The notes: a model not told the origin generated them from the sequence alone. A DNA stretch of 64,000 bases from Pleurodeles waltl (GCF_031143425.1 NC_090444.1:1314973324-1315037323), one strand, 5' to 3'; counted from the stretch's first letter, positions 12,561 through 22,639 are shown. Numbers and translations are program-made.

Positions 12561-13060
12561 CATAACACTAGTGCATAAAATAGCGAAACACAAAAATATT
12601 GTTAAAAAAATATTGTTAAAAATATTGCCTTCCTATGCTTCCCTAAGAAAAGCACAAATATGGAGAACGCATACTTCGTTTCTAAAAATATTGATTTCTA
12701 ATTATATCCAAAACAAAAATATTGAAAACAAAAATATTGTCACCTTTAAATAAACATATAATATGGCAAAAAATGGGTTCACACAATATTGGCTACAATA
12801 ATATCACCAAAATAATTACAAAATCATTATTCAATAATAAAAAACACTTAGTAAGTGAAACATTTCAAATAAACAAAAACACTTCATAAACATGTTTAAA
12901 TAAAAAATATACATATTACATCACCAAATTTACCCCGCAAAAAAAAAATCTACATTAATAACAATATAATAAAAAAATTGGAAATAACTATAAACATTTA
13001 TACATCAACTTGAATATATATATTGGCAGCATACACAGATAGTGAGTAAACACACGTTGG
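12561..13060. repeat. AT-rich low-complexity tract
   Basis: Strongly A/T-rich with recurring AAAATATTG and AAATAAAC words, including several copies of AAAAATATTG between 12587 and 12745. Probably simple-sequence derived. Confidence 0.5.
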
Positions 13061-13489
13061 AAATGACTCTGTTTCAACTATGACTGCAGTGCCTTTTGGG
13101 ATGCATTAAGCTGTGATTGACACACAAAGTACTTCAGTCTGACTTCATTTTCACTTGTTTTCAACGTGCTTTCAGGAAAATGCATTTTTACTAAGATTAA
13201 TGAATTAAAGGGTGCTTGCTTTTAAAAGCATGAGGTCACTTTATCTTGCAAATGTTGCGCACCTCTGAGAAAGGCTCCTGTGAGAGTCGAAACGCATCAG
13301 GACATTAATGAGGCAGCCACTTCGTAATGTGCAATTAAGCGCCATGTCATCTATATATCGAGCATCAGCGCAGTCTTTGGTTTTTTGATATTTGGATTCT
13401 CCATTCTTTCAAAAGCTGAGGCTGCCCTGCAGGGAGTTGGGCCCCTGTAACGTGGAGACTTTTGTGCCCTGGAGATATATATACACTCT

Positions 13490-13643
13490 GACCTCCCGTC
13501 GGGATCCATGATCCTGGCGGTGCTGGCTGTCTCCTGGGTGTCCGACGGCCAGGATTGTAATCCGGCAGTCAGACCACTGGCAGCGTGGCGGTCCAACTGC
13601 CATGGCGGTCCTCGGACCACCAAACACATAATCAGGCCCTAAA
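13490..13643. repeat. Partial copy of GGCCTGATTAC/GGCGGTC DNA repeat
   Basis: Contains CCGGCAGTCAGACCACTGGC and GGCGGTCCAACTGCCATGGC and ends with ATAATCAGGCCCTAA. That is the same terminal word as at 39288-39302 (CGTAATCAGGCCCTG). Interpreted as the right half of the same non-autonomous family. Confidence 0.5.
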
Positions 13644-14039
13644 TCACATGGGTTACACCTACAACCAAGAAAGCACATTTATCGTGAGGACACTTTTTAG
13701 TACCCGGGTTGGGCATCCCTGTTTTAGCTTAATTTCATGGCATGTTCCCTTTATGCATTTATACACATTTTTAATCATGTTTTAGCCAGCCTGCTTTTTA
13801 GCAATCTGTTTCAACAACTCCGTTGAGGAGTCAGACAGTCATGTTGAGGTTGTCGTAATCATATTTCACCCTGAAAAGTTTGGAGGTTTTGGTGAGGTAC
13901 TGTGAGCTAGCCAAGAGTTAGGCCAACAGCTGCCAAGTGGCATGGGTTGCACTCAGTCGCCCATGCTCAGTGAACTGCAGAACACATTGACAAAATGTGA
14001 ATTAGAAATGTACCAAATATTATTCTAATGCATGCTATG

Positions 14040-14592
14040 GGAGGATCACTACAAAATATGTTATAATTCATATAAGAGAACACAACCTTACACAAAATGT
14101 GATATCAATAGAAGTAAGGGAGGTATTGCAGGATTTAAGAGAGGAAAGCTGTAGCTCCCATGACCCTACAACAAAAATCCTAAAAGATATACTAATGTCT
14201 TCAAGTACATCACAGGGCAACTACCATCTATACCCACTTTAAAACATTTAATTGCCTGAACTAAAAAAGCCACCAGCGATACTCCTTCTGTCCTTAGACG
14301 ATACTGAGACATAAAAATACCTGAACATTTAACAATGATGCCATTAAGAGTAACCTTTCCTTTTATATGATAACCTAAACAATGAGAAATAAGCCCAATA
14401 TTCTCCACAGCAAATATCTTACTAAAATTAAGCCACTGTCAAACCTAGATGGCCGAAGGGACATTCGAAATGGGCCCCAAACATTCACTCAGAAATACAC
14501 CATATATGGTGAACATCAAAACACTACTATCTCTTTTATATATGCCCTATTACCAAATAAACAAAGCAGCACTTACTAACTATTAAACCTCA
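14040..14592 (+). pseudogene. MULE-type transposase relic, 5' part
   Basis: Plus-strand frames read EHNLTQNVISIEVREVLQDL followed by REESCSSHDPTTKILKDIL. Further on come EGTFEMGPKH and, after a frame change, FTQKYTIYG and FIYALLPNKQSSTY. These match the core of vertebrate MULE/FLYWCH-associated transposases (typical words DGTF...P..F.QLYTIHG and PLVYALLP.K...TY). Several stops and frameshifts are present. The reading resumes directly at 27241, on the other side of the large piggyBac element, so the two pieces were one gene before that insertion. Confidence 0.75.
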
Positions 14593-14596
14593 TTAA
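14593..14596. repeat. TTAA target site, left side of large piggyBac
   Basis: TTAA directly precedes the left terminal sequence TCCCTTCCCCGCCAGG. A matching TTAA follows the right terminus at 27237-27240. TTAA duplication is the hallmark of piggyBac transposition. Confidence 0.85.
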
Positions 14597-14607
14597 TCCC
14601 TTCCCCG

Positions 14608-15023
14608 CCAGGGACGTAATGGTTACGTCCATGGCAGCGCCCGTGTGGCGCCATGGACGTAACCATTACGTCCTGGGACTGGCAGTCGAGGGAAGCGCTA
14701 GCGCTTCCCCCGAGGGCCGTCCCCCAACACCCCCAGGCCAGGGCTGAAAGGGGAATCCCTTCCCCTTTCACGCCCACCCCCCCCGCCCACCCCCCCATTA
14801 CGTCAGCGCGCGATCGCGCGCTGATTTCATGGAAAGGGGGAAAGACGCGCTGGAAGCCATTTGCTTCCAGCGCGTCTAAGGGAGAAGGTGAGTTTTTCAC
14901 CTTCGTGCGGGGTGGGGGTGCTCTGAGAGAGGCATCGAGGGAAAGGAAAGGGTTTTCCTTTCCCTCGATGTCTCTTTGAGCATTCCTGCTGCCCGATCGC
15001 GATGCGATCGGGCAGCAGGAATG
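14608..15023. repeat. Ladder of eight consecutive hairpins at piggyBac left end
   Basis: Inverted repeats follow each other with little spacing: 14608-14676 (27-nt arms, one bulge, arms themselves nearly palindromic), 14690-14709 (perfect 20-bp palindrome), 14746-14769, 14803-14824 (perfect 22-bp palindrome), 14843-14877 (15-bp arms), 14883-14904, 14933-14970 and 14981-15023 (20-bp arms). The related short element at 27806 has the same order of hairpins with different arm sequences. That implies arm-to-arm compensatory change and therefore selection or conversion on structure. Confidence 0.85.
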
Positions 15024-15049
15024 CCCACTAGACACCAGGGATTTCACTA

Positions 15050-16915
15050 TGTGTGTGTGTGTTTATTAGTGTGGGGGAGCGACCCCTTGGGCAAGGGTCA
15101 CTCCCATTTGGGGGCAAATGTATTTTGCGTCGTTTCTGCCCCCCTTGGGGGCAGATTGGCCCTATTTTTAGGCCAATCTGCCCCCAAGGGGGGCAGAAAG
15201 CCACTAGACACCAGGGATTTTATTGTTGATTTTTATTTTTTGTGTTGGGGGGCGGCCCCTTGGGCAAGGGTCGCCCCCAGGGGCCCTCATGTATTTTTGG
15301 GCAGTTCTGCCCCCCTTGGGGGCAGAGAGGCCTATTTTTTTTAGGCCTTTCTGCCCCCAAGGGGGGCAGAATCCCAATAGCGCCAGAAAGATATGTTTGT
15401 ATGTGTGCTTTGTGTTGGGGGGTGGCCCCTTGGGCAAGGGTCGCTCCCCCCGGGGGCGCAATGTATTTATCGTCGTTTCTGCCCCCCTTGGGGCAGATTG
15501 GCCCTATTTTTAGGCCGATCTGCCCCCAAGGGAGGCAGAAAGCCACTAGACACCAGGGATTTTATTGTTGGTTTTTATTTTATGTGTTGGGGGGCGGTCC
15601 CTTGGGCAAGGGTCGCCCCCAGGGGCCCACATGTATTTTTGAGCAGTTCTGCCCCCCTTGGGGGCAGAGAGGCCTATTTTTTTTAGGCCTTTCTGCCCCC
15701 AAGGGGGGCAGAATCCCAATAGCGCCAGAAAGATATGTTTGTATGTGTGCTTTGTGTTGGGGGGTGGCCCCTTGGGCAAGGGTCGCTCCCCCCGGGGGCG
15801 CAATGTATTTATCGTCGTTTCTGCCCCCCTTGGGGGCAGATTGGCCCTATTTTTAGGCCGATCTGCCCCCAAGGGGGGCAGAAAGCCACTAGACACCAGG
15901 GATTTTATTGTTGGTTTTTATTTTTTGTGTTGGGGGGCGGCCCCTTGGGCAAGGGTCGCCCCCAGGGGCCCACATGTATTTTTGGGCAGTTCTGCCACCC
16001 TTGGGGACAGATAGGCCTATTTTTTTTAGGCCTTTCTGCCCCCAAGGGGGGCAGAATCCCAATAGCGCCAGAAATATTATGTTTTGTATGTGTGCTTTGT
16101 GTTGGGGGTTGGCTCCTTGAGCAAGGGTCGCTCCCCCTGGGGGGGCAATGTATTTATCGTCGTTTCTGCCCCCCTTGGGGGCAGATTGCCCTTATTTTTA
16201 GGCCAATCTGTCCCCAAGGGGGGCAGAAAGCCACTAGACACCAGGGATTTTATTGTTGGTTTTTATTTTTTGTATTGGGGGGCGGCCCCTTGGGCAAGGG
16301 TCGCCCCCAGGGGCCCACATGTATTTTTGGGCAGTTCTGCCCCCCTTGGGGACAGATAGGCCTAATTTTTTTAGGCCTGGGGCAGAATCCCAATAGCGCC
16401 AGAAATATTATGTTTTGCATGTGTGCTTTGTGTTGGGGGTTGGCCCCTTGGGCAAGGGTCGCTCCCCCTAGGGGGGCAATGTATTTATCGTCGTTTCTGC
16501 CCCCTTTGGGGGCAGATTGGCCTTATTTTTAGGCCAATCTGTCCCCAAGGGGGGGCAGAAAGCCACTAGACACCAGGGATTTTATTGTTGTTTTTTTTTT
16601 TATTTGTGTTGGGGGGCGGCCCCTTGGGCAAGGGTCGGCCCCAGGGGCCCATATGTATTATTGGGCAGTTCTGCCCCCCTTGGGGGCAGATATGCCTATT
16701 TTTTAGGCCTTTCTGTCCCCAAGGGGGGCAGAATCTCCATAGCGCCAGGGATACTATATGTGTGTGTGTGTGCTTTGTGTGGGGGTGTGGCCCCTTGGGC
16801 AAGGGTCGCCCCCCCAAAGGGTGCAATGTAATCTGGGCGATTTCTGTCCCCTCCCCTTGGGGGTAGATTGGCCTATTTTTTTTTAGGCCCATCTTCCCCC
16901 AAGCAGAGAAGACTA
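15050..16915. repeat. ~343-bp tandem array rich in palindromes (about 5 units)
   Basis: The marker CCACTAGACACCAGGGAT recurs near 15025, 15200, 15542, 15886, 16229 and 16563, giving a main period of about 343 bp that is built from two related half-units. Each half-unit contains the inverted pair CTGCCCCCCTTGGGGGCAG and a palindromic AGGCCTA/TAGGCCT stem. CCCTTGGGCAAGGGTC also recurs in each half. Long reading frames exist on both strands here (for example 265 codons at 15735-16532), but they only reflect periodic GC-rich DNA. Confidence 0.85.
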
Positions 16916-17002
16916 GACACAAGGGAAAATGAAAAAATGGTTAGTGGCGGAGTGTTTGTCAACTGGCGAAGTATTTGCTTTTATGATAATAACAGTTTTT
17001 CT

Positions 17003-17453
17003 CCTTTTTGTTCTAGTTCAAAGCTTTTGCTGACTTTGCTGTGGCTTGTTGCAGTTTTGGTAGTAGTTGTTCTGCGGTTTGTGTAGTTGCATGTTTTAGG
17101 TAAGTAAATAAATTTACTCCAAGTGAGTATTGTTGCAATGCATGAATGACATGTTTGTAGGTGGTGTACTGAATGCAGGATTGTGTGTGAAATTGTCCTT
17201 AGAGTTATGCACAATGATTATTGTGTTGTCTTATGTCTAAGTTGCTTTTTTTTTTCTCTTTTTAGTGGGATATCGTTGGTGATTTCTGTGGCTGTGCAGA
17301 GTAGTTGCTGGTGAGTCAAGCTTTTTCAGGCAAGTGAGCAGTATAGTTTTTGAGTTTATAATTCTTAGTGATAAACCTATACTTTGTTACTTATCTTACA
17401 CAGTGCTGGTTGTTGGTGGTGTATTTGTCCAGTTAATTTTTGTAGGAAGGATC
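17003..17453 (+). promoter_or_regulatory. Putative spliced 5' leader of the transposase gene
   Basis: Three intron-exon borders can be drawn ahead of the first ATG: acceptor TTTTTGTTCTAG at 17016 with donor GTAAGT at 17100; acceptor TTTTTTTTTCTCTTTTTAG at 17265 with donor GTGAGT at 17311; acceptor AATTTTTGTAG at 17445, nine bases before ATG 17454. The pattern suggests small non-coding exons. There is no transcript evidence. Confidence 0.4.
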
Positions 17454-17501
17454 ATGGCTAGCCGTAGGATGACCGCTCAGCAGGTTGTTAGTGTGCTTTT
17501 T
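17454..17501 (+). pseudogene. First 16 codons of piggyBac transposase, cut off from the body
   Basis: ATG at 17454 opens MASRRMTAQQVVSVLF, a typical start for vertebrate piggyBac transposases of this type. The next expected residues (FESSSDHE) appear only at 19328 onward. The intervening 1.8 kb is a retroposon insertion inside the codon run CTT TTT GAG. The start codon context (ATCATGG) is reasonable. Confidence 0.7.
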
Positions 17502-19325
17502 CAGGTTCAGGTCCTGAACTCGCCCCTCACGACCGCAGCACCAACCTGCTGCCTTCTGCCTCTGCCCCACGACCACGCTGCCGTCTGCGTGTTCGAGGCC
17601 CTCCTCCACCCGCAGGCATCCTCCTGCGCCTCATCCCTGGTGGCTAGTGGGCTCACTTGACCCGAGTGCCGCTTCCGCCGTCCCGTAAGTTTGTTTTTCA
17701 GCTTTTTTCCGCTTTTCTGCGCCTCGCCGCCGGCGCTTTTTGCCCCATTGTGCCCCCCTGATTGCTGTCTCCCCGATCGTATTTAGTGCCAGTATTGTGT
17801 CCATATTGTGTTTTTTCCTGCATTTGTGACTGTTTTTGCCCGATTTCTGTGCCTTTCGCCCCTTGTGCGCTCCTCGACCCCAGCCGCTGCTTCCCTGCGG
17901 CCCCGCCCCCCTCGCGCCCCCATTTGCCGCTCCCTCCCGCCTCCCGCCTCCCAGCTGCTCCTCCCTCCCCCCTCCCTTCTTAATGGCTGGCGCTGCGCGT
18001 CGCCAGTGAGCGAGTTCGGACCTGGTTCAGGTCCTGAACTCGCCCCTCACGACCGCAGCACCAACCTGCTGCCTTCTGCCTCTGCCCCACGACCACGCTG
18101 CCGTCTGCGTGTTCGAGGCCCTCCTCCACCCGCAGGCATCCTCCTGCGCCTCATCCCTGGTGGCTAGTGGGCTCACTTGACCCGAGTGCCGCTTCCGCCG
18201 TCCCGTAAGTTTGTTTTTCAGCTTTTTTCCGCTTTTCTGCGCCTCGCCGCCGGCGCTTTTTGCCCCATTGTGCCCCCCTGATTGCTGTCTCCCCGATCGT
18301 ATTTAGTGCCAGTATTGTGTCCATATTGTGTTTTTTCCTGCATTTGTGACTGTTTTTGCCCGATTTCTGTGCCTTTCGCCCCTTGTGCGCTCCTCGACCC
18401 CAGCCGCTGCTTCCCTGCGGCCCGCCCCCCTCGCGCCCCCATTTGCCGCTCCCTCCCACCTCCCGCCTCCCAGCTGCTCCTCCCTCCCCCCTCCCTTCTT
18501 AATGGCTGGCGCTGCGCGTCGCCAGTGAGCGAGTTCGGACCTGGTTCAGGTCCTGAACTCGCCCCTCACGACCGCAGCGCCAACCTGCTGCCTTCTGCCT
18601 CTGCCCCACGACCACGCTGCCGTCTGCGTGTTCGAGGCCCTCCTCCACCCGCAGGCATCCTCCTGCGCCTCATCCCTGGTGGCTAGTGGGCTCACTTGAC
18701 CCGAGTGCCGCTTCCGCCATCCCGTAAGTTTGTTTTTCAGCTTTTTTCCGCTTTTCTGCGCCTCGCCGCCGGCGCTTTTTGCCCCATTGTGCCCCCCTGA
18801 TTGCTGTCTCCCCGATCGTATTTAGTGCCAGTATTGTGTCCATATTGTGTTTTTTCCTGCATTTGTGACTGTTTTTGCCCGATTTCTGTGCCTTTCGCCC
18901 CTTGTGCGCTCCTCGATCCCAGCCGCTGCTTCCCTGCGGCCCCGCCCCCCTCGCGCCCCCATTTGCCGCTCCCTCCCGCCTCCCGCCTCCCAGCTGCTCC
19001 TCCCTCCCCCCTCCCTTCTTAATGGCTGGCGCTGCGCGTCCGCGCCTGGACCGCGCCCAGCGCCACCCCCCCTGGTCCTCGCGCCTCCCGCGCCCACTTC
19101 TCGGCCGAAGAGCTCCGCGCCCTCAACCCCGGGCCCTCCACTGAATGCTTCCGGGCATCCCCGAAGCTCACTAAAGGACCTTTCTCCTGTCACATTCAGA
19201 AGGCTCCTCAAGACCTGGCTCTTCGACCGCTAAACAGCCTCTCCACCCCCCCCCACCTCAGCGCCTCGAAACCCTAACGGGTACATAGCGCGCTTTATAA
19301 ATACTATGATTGATTGATTGATTGA
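17502..19325 (+). mobile_element. 1.8-kb non-autonomous retroposon with three 520-bp monomers and LINE 3' tail
   Basis: Inserted in the transposase, with TTTTT on both sides (17497-17501 and 19326-19330) as a possible short target duplication. It starts with three head-to-tail GC-rich monomers (17502-18021, 18022-18540, 18541-about 19040) that are nearly identical. A unique segment ends in a reading frame TFRRLLKTWLFDR plus stop (about 19191-19234), typical of the ORF2 C terminus of L2/CR1-type LINEs. A tail follows (CTAACGGGTACATAGCGCGC, then TTTATAAATACTA) and the simple repeat TGAT x5. No reverse transcriptase is present, so it must have been mobilised by a partner LINE that recognised the shared 3' tail. 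Confidence 0.75.
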
Positions 19326-19330
19326 TTTTT

Positions 19331-21076
19331 GAGTCATCTTCTGACCATGAATATGAGACTGACTCTGCATCTGAGGCAGAGGAGGAAGTGCAGGATTCTG
19401 GAAGTGAATTTTCAGTCAGAGATGAATCATCTGATGATGAAGCCACTCTCAGTGCTGATGAAGGGCCTGTTTTAGAGGAGGACAGTGATGTGCCAATGGT
19501 GCAGGAGCCGGCGGCTGAAAGGCTTCCCATTGGAAGACCTGACGCATGGGTTGCACCAAACATGGAGCAGCCACAGTTGCCTGCGTTTACTGGTTTTCCA
19601 GGGTGTCGAGTTAATACGGAAAACTTTTTGCCCGTCAACTTTTTTGAGTTGTTTATGGACGATATATTTTTGGAAGAGATTGTTGAGCAGACTAATTTGT
19701 ATGCAGAGCAGTTTTTGAGGGACAACGCTGCCAGACTTAGGCCACACTCTAGAGCTAGCCGGTGGATTCCCACAAATCTGGAAGAGTTGAAAAAGTTCTT
19801 GGGTTTAACTTTTTTGATGGGGCTGATAAGGAAGCCATCGCTGTCTTCATATTGGTCTACTAGTCCCTTGATGGCAACTGCTATATTTCCTGCCATCATG
19901 AGTCGTAACCGGTATGAGCTTCTTCTTCGGATGTTGCATTTTGTAGATAATGCTTTAGCCTTGCCACGAGATCATCCTGATTCTGACCGTCTTTTTAAGA
20001 TTAGACCTGTCCTTGATCATTTGGTAGATCGGTTTTCAGAGATCTATGTTCCAGGGAAAGAAATATCTGTAGATGAGTCTTTGGTCCTGTTCAAGGGTCG
20101 TTTGGTTTTTAGGCAGTACATTCCTAGCAAGAGGGCACGTATGGAATTAAATTGTATATGCTGTCAGAAAGTAGTACAGGATATGTTTATAATTTCCGGG
20201 TCTACACTGGTAGGGATTCCAATATTGACCCCCCCTGGTTGTCCTCCCACTTTTGGAGTTAGTGAGAAAATTGTGTGGGAACTTGGTAGACGACTGTTTA
20301 ACAAAGGTCACCATTTATATGTAGATAACTGCTACACTGGAGTTCGGTTGTTCAAGGAGTTGTTCAGAGTGGACACTGTTGCTTGTGGCACAATCCGCTC
20401 TAATCGGAAAGGCTATCTAAAAGAGCTTGTCTGTAAAAAACTTGAGAAGGGACAGTGCAGTGCCTTGCGGAATGATGAGCTGCTAGCTCTGAAATTTGTA
20501 GACAAGAGGGATGTATACATGCTAAGCACCATCCATGATGAGAGTACTTCACCTGTGGCTGTTTGGGGTCAGGTTGCCGAAGTGCGCAAACCTGTGTGCA
20601 TCTTAGACTATAATAAGCACATGGGTGGTGTTGATAGAGTAGATCAGAGGTTAGAACCTTACACTGCTGCTCGTAAGTCTTATGTGTGGTATAAGAAATT
20701 AGCGCTTCACTTGTTCCACTTGGCAACTTTTAATGCTTTTGTTGTGTTTAAGGATAGTTCTCCAGAGTCAAGGATGACATTTGTGAAATTTCAGGAGTCT
20801 ATCATAGCTAGCCTTGTTGTGCTGGAACAGGCAAGAGTTCCTAGAGAAGCAGTGGTGGAGGATGTGGCTAGATTGAAAGATCGTCACTTTGCTGAGCACA
20901 TTCCTCCCACGGCCCAAAAAAACTTTCCTGCTAAGAGATGTAGAGTCTGTGCTCGAAGAGGTATCAGGAAGGAGAGTAGGATGTACTGCCCTGATTGTCC
21001 TTCAAAGCCTGGGCTGTGTGTGGGTGGCTGTTTCAGGAGCTACCACACACAGAAGAATTATTGGGAAATTCCGTGA
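19331..21076 (+). CDS. piggyBac-family transposase body (start displaced)
   Basis: The 584-codon open frame (from 19322) has the family layout: acidic N-terminal region (residues 4-60, SSSDHE to EEDSD), the DDE_Tnp_1_7 catalytic fold, and a C-terminal cysteine-rich domain (CRVCARRGIRKES, CPDCPSKPGLCVGGCFRSYH) that binds the element ends in known piggyBacs. Candidate catalytic aspartates are D251 (ISVDESL), D335 (LYVDNCYTG) and D438 (HMGGVDRVDQ). Between R273 and about P305 the frame no longer resembles the family. The neighbouring frame there gives the expected YGIKLYML and YVYNFRVYTG words, so two compensating indels have occurred. The natural ATG lies 1.8 kb upstream behind a retroposon. 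The first in-frame ATG here is 19496, which would remove most of the acidic region. Most similar in style to PGBD4/Uribo-type elements of amphibians. Confidence 0.85.
   Translation, partial: ESSSDHEYETDSASEAEEEVQDSGSEFSVRDESSDDEATLSADEGPVLEEDSDVPMVQEPAAERLPIGRPDAWVAPNMEQPQLPAFTGFPGCRVNTENFLPVNFFELFMDDIFLEEIVEQTNLYAEQFLRDNAARLRPHSRASRWIPTNLEELKKFLGLTFLMGLIRKPSLSSYWSTSPLMATAIFPAIMSRNRYELLLRMLHFVDNALALPRDHPDSDRLFKIRPVLDHLVDRFSEIYVPGKEISVDESLVLFKGRLVFRQYIPSKRARMELNCICCQKVVQDMFIISGSTLVGIPILTPPGCPPTFGVSEKIVWELGRRLFNKGHHLYVDNCYTGVRLFKELFRVDTVACGTIRSNRKGYLKELVCKKLEKGQCSALRNDELLALKFVDKRDVYMLSTIHDESTSPVAVWGQVAEVRKPVCILDYNKHMGGVDRVDQRLEPYTAARKSYVWYKKLALHLFHLATFNAFVVFKDSSPESRMTFVKFQESIIASLVVLEQARVPREAVVEDVARLKDRHFAEHIPPTAQKNFPAKRCRVCARRGIRKESRMYCPDCPSKPGLCVGGCFRSYHTQKNYWEIP
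20140..20235 (+). other. Frame-shifted block inside the transposase core
   Basis: A one-base loss near 20139-20140 (at RAR) and a one-base gain in the seven-C run at 20229-20235 cancel each other. Between them about 32 residues are translated in the wrong frame, between D251 and D335. The open frame survives, but a core beta-strand segment of the nuclease fold is replaced. Confidence 0.75.
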
Positions 21077-21224
21077 GCGTAAACTGGTGTTTTATATTTT
21101 TATATGTTCGGTTTCACGGTTGGCATTAGTCATGTATTCAGTTAGAGCTTTTGTGTTTGTAGTTTTGTACTAATTTATGATTAGTGGTTTCTTTGTTGTT
21201 TAAAAACAAAAAAAAGGGGATGGC

Positions 21225-21680
21225 ATGTGTAGGGTGGCGCTTGGCTGGTGGCGTGGGTGGGGTGGCGCTTGGCTGGCGGTGTGTGTGGGGTGGCGCTTGG
21301 CTGGCGGTGTGTGTGGGGTGGCGCTTGGCTGGCGGTGTGGGTGTGGTGGCGCTTGGCTGGCGGTGTGGGTGGGGTGGCGCTTGGCTGGCGGTGTGTGTGG
21401 GGTGGCGCTTGGCTGGCAGTGTGTGTGGGGTGGCGATTGGCTGGCGGTGTGGGTGGGGTGGTGCTGGGCTGGCGGTGTGGGTGTGGTGGCGCTTGGCTGG
21501 CGGTGTGGGTGTGGTGGCGCTCGGCTGGCGGTGTGGGTGGGGTGGCGCTTGGCTGGCGGTGTGTGTGGGGTGGCGCTTGGCTGGCGGTGTGGGTGGGGTG
21601 GCGCTGGGCTGGCGGTGTGTGTGGGGTGGCGCTTGGCTGGTGGTGTGGGTGGGGTGGCGCTTGGCTGGCAGTGCCGGCCA
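21225..21680. repeat. 28-bp minisatellite (about 16 copies)
   Basis: Tandem GGTGGCGCTTGGCTGGCGGT followed by GTGTGTGG, with small variants (GTGGGTGG, CTCGG, CTGGG). It lies 150 bp beyond the transposase stop and before the AATAAA at 21976, so it may be in the 3' untranslated region. Because 28 is not a multiple of three, each frame cycles through all three readings, and all six frames are open. Confidence 0.9.
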
Positions 21681-21975
21681 AACGCCAGTCCACACACTCA
21701 TCAGCTGGTGTGATTGCTGTATCAGGCATGTGGGCGTATGAAAGTGATGGGCCCTTGACTGGCGCTGTCTGTGGATCGAGTCTTGTAATGTGCTGGGCCC
21801 GTGGCTGGCGGCGTGAATGGTCTAGTGCATGTCATGTATGAAAGGTGTGTGAATGGACTGTAAAGCGGTTGGTGCCTTGTCGTGGCTTTACAGCTCACGA
21901 GCTGTGAGACATTGGTTCAGTTTTTTGGCCTTTCAGTTATTACCAGTGCATTTCACTTTTGTGAAATCTCTTGTT

Positions 21976-21981
21976 AATAAA
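21976..21981 (+). terminator. Poly(A) signal AATAAA after transposase
   Basis: AATAAA followed by a GT-rich region. It is the first good signal on the plus strand after the transposase stop at 21076. Confidence 0.45.
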
Positions 21982-22239
21982 ATTTGATCTACTGAACCAT
22001 CACTCACCCTCGTACGAAATCCAACCAGTATGTGTGGTACAAATGACAAAACCTGCTCCGCTGTAATCAGGCGTCGCAGCACACTTGAGACACGCTAGGT
22101 GACTCGGGTGGGACCCAGATGATGAAGCATGCCACCAACTTGGTTGGTGGGTGAGGGGTCTTCTTCACATAACCTAAGTGTGTTTCTTTTCACAATTTTA
22201 GTGTTTGGCACATCACGGACGTATGTGCACACATCAAAG

Positions 22240-22560
22240 TGATATATTCCAAAAATACCTGTGTTTGGGGGGGAGGGCCCACCTATGTTTTTGGTCCTGG
22301 GTGCGGCCGTCATGTAGGGAAACCTACAAAACCCAGAAACTTTTTAAAACTAGGCACCCCAAGGAGTCTAGGGAGGTGTGGCTTGCGTGGCTCCCCCAAC
22401 ATTTTCTTACCCAGACTCCTCTGTAAACCTCAAAATTTGCATAAAAAAGCATATTTTCCTGATTTTTCTTAGTAGGATCACCGCTCCAGCACAAAATTCC
22501 TACTCCCCAGTTTTCCCCTCAGTCTCCCAAGTAAAATGACACCTCACTTATGTGGGTCCC
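22240..22560 (-). repeat. Inverted, diverged copy of the 383-bp satellite unit
   Basis: Reverse-complementing this segment gives ACCCACATAAGTGAGGTGTC, AAATTTTGAGGTTTACAGAG, TCTGGGTAAG, GTGCCTAGTTTT and TAGGTTTCCCTA in the same order as the direct units that follow. It is a head-to-head relative of the array, much more diverged than the direct copies are from one another. Confidence 0.7.
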
Positions 22561-22639
22561 CAAAGCAGAGTCCGTCTAAAGATGTATAAAAGAATATGCC
22601 CTTATAAACTTGCTGTGCTATCCCTTCTATCCCTTCAGG

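Noticed and set aside
15204..16532. Long open frames on both strands (up to 265 codons)
   Set aside because: They repeat with the 343-bp array and have no domain or codon bias. Tandem GC-rich palindromes create them.
17762..19233. Proline-rich open frames in the 520-bp monomers
   Set aside because: They repeat with each monomer in several frames. GC-rich, CpG-dense sequence explains the absence of stops.
21138..21841. Six overlapping open frames of 160-200 codons
   Set aside because: Products of the 28-bp minisatellite. Every frame is open because the unit has no stop in any phase.
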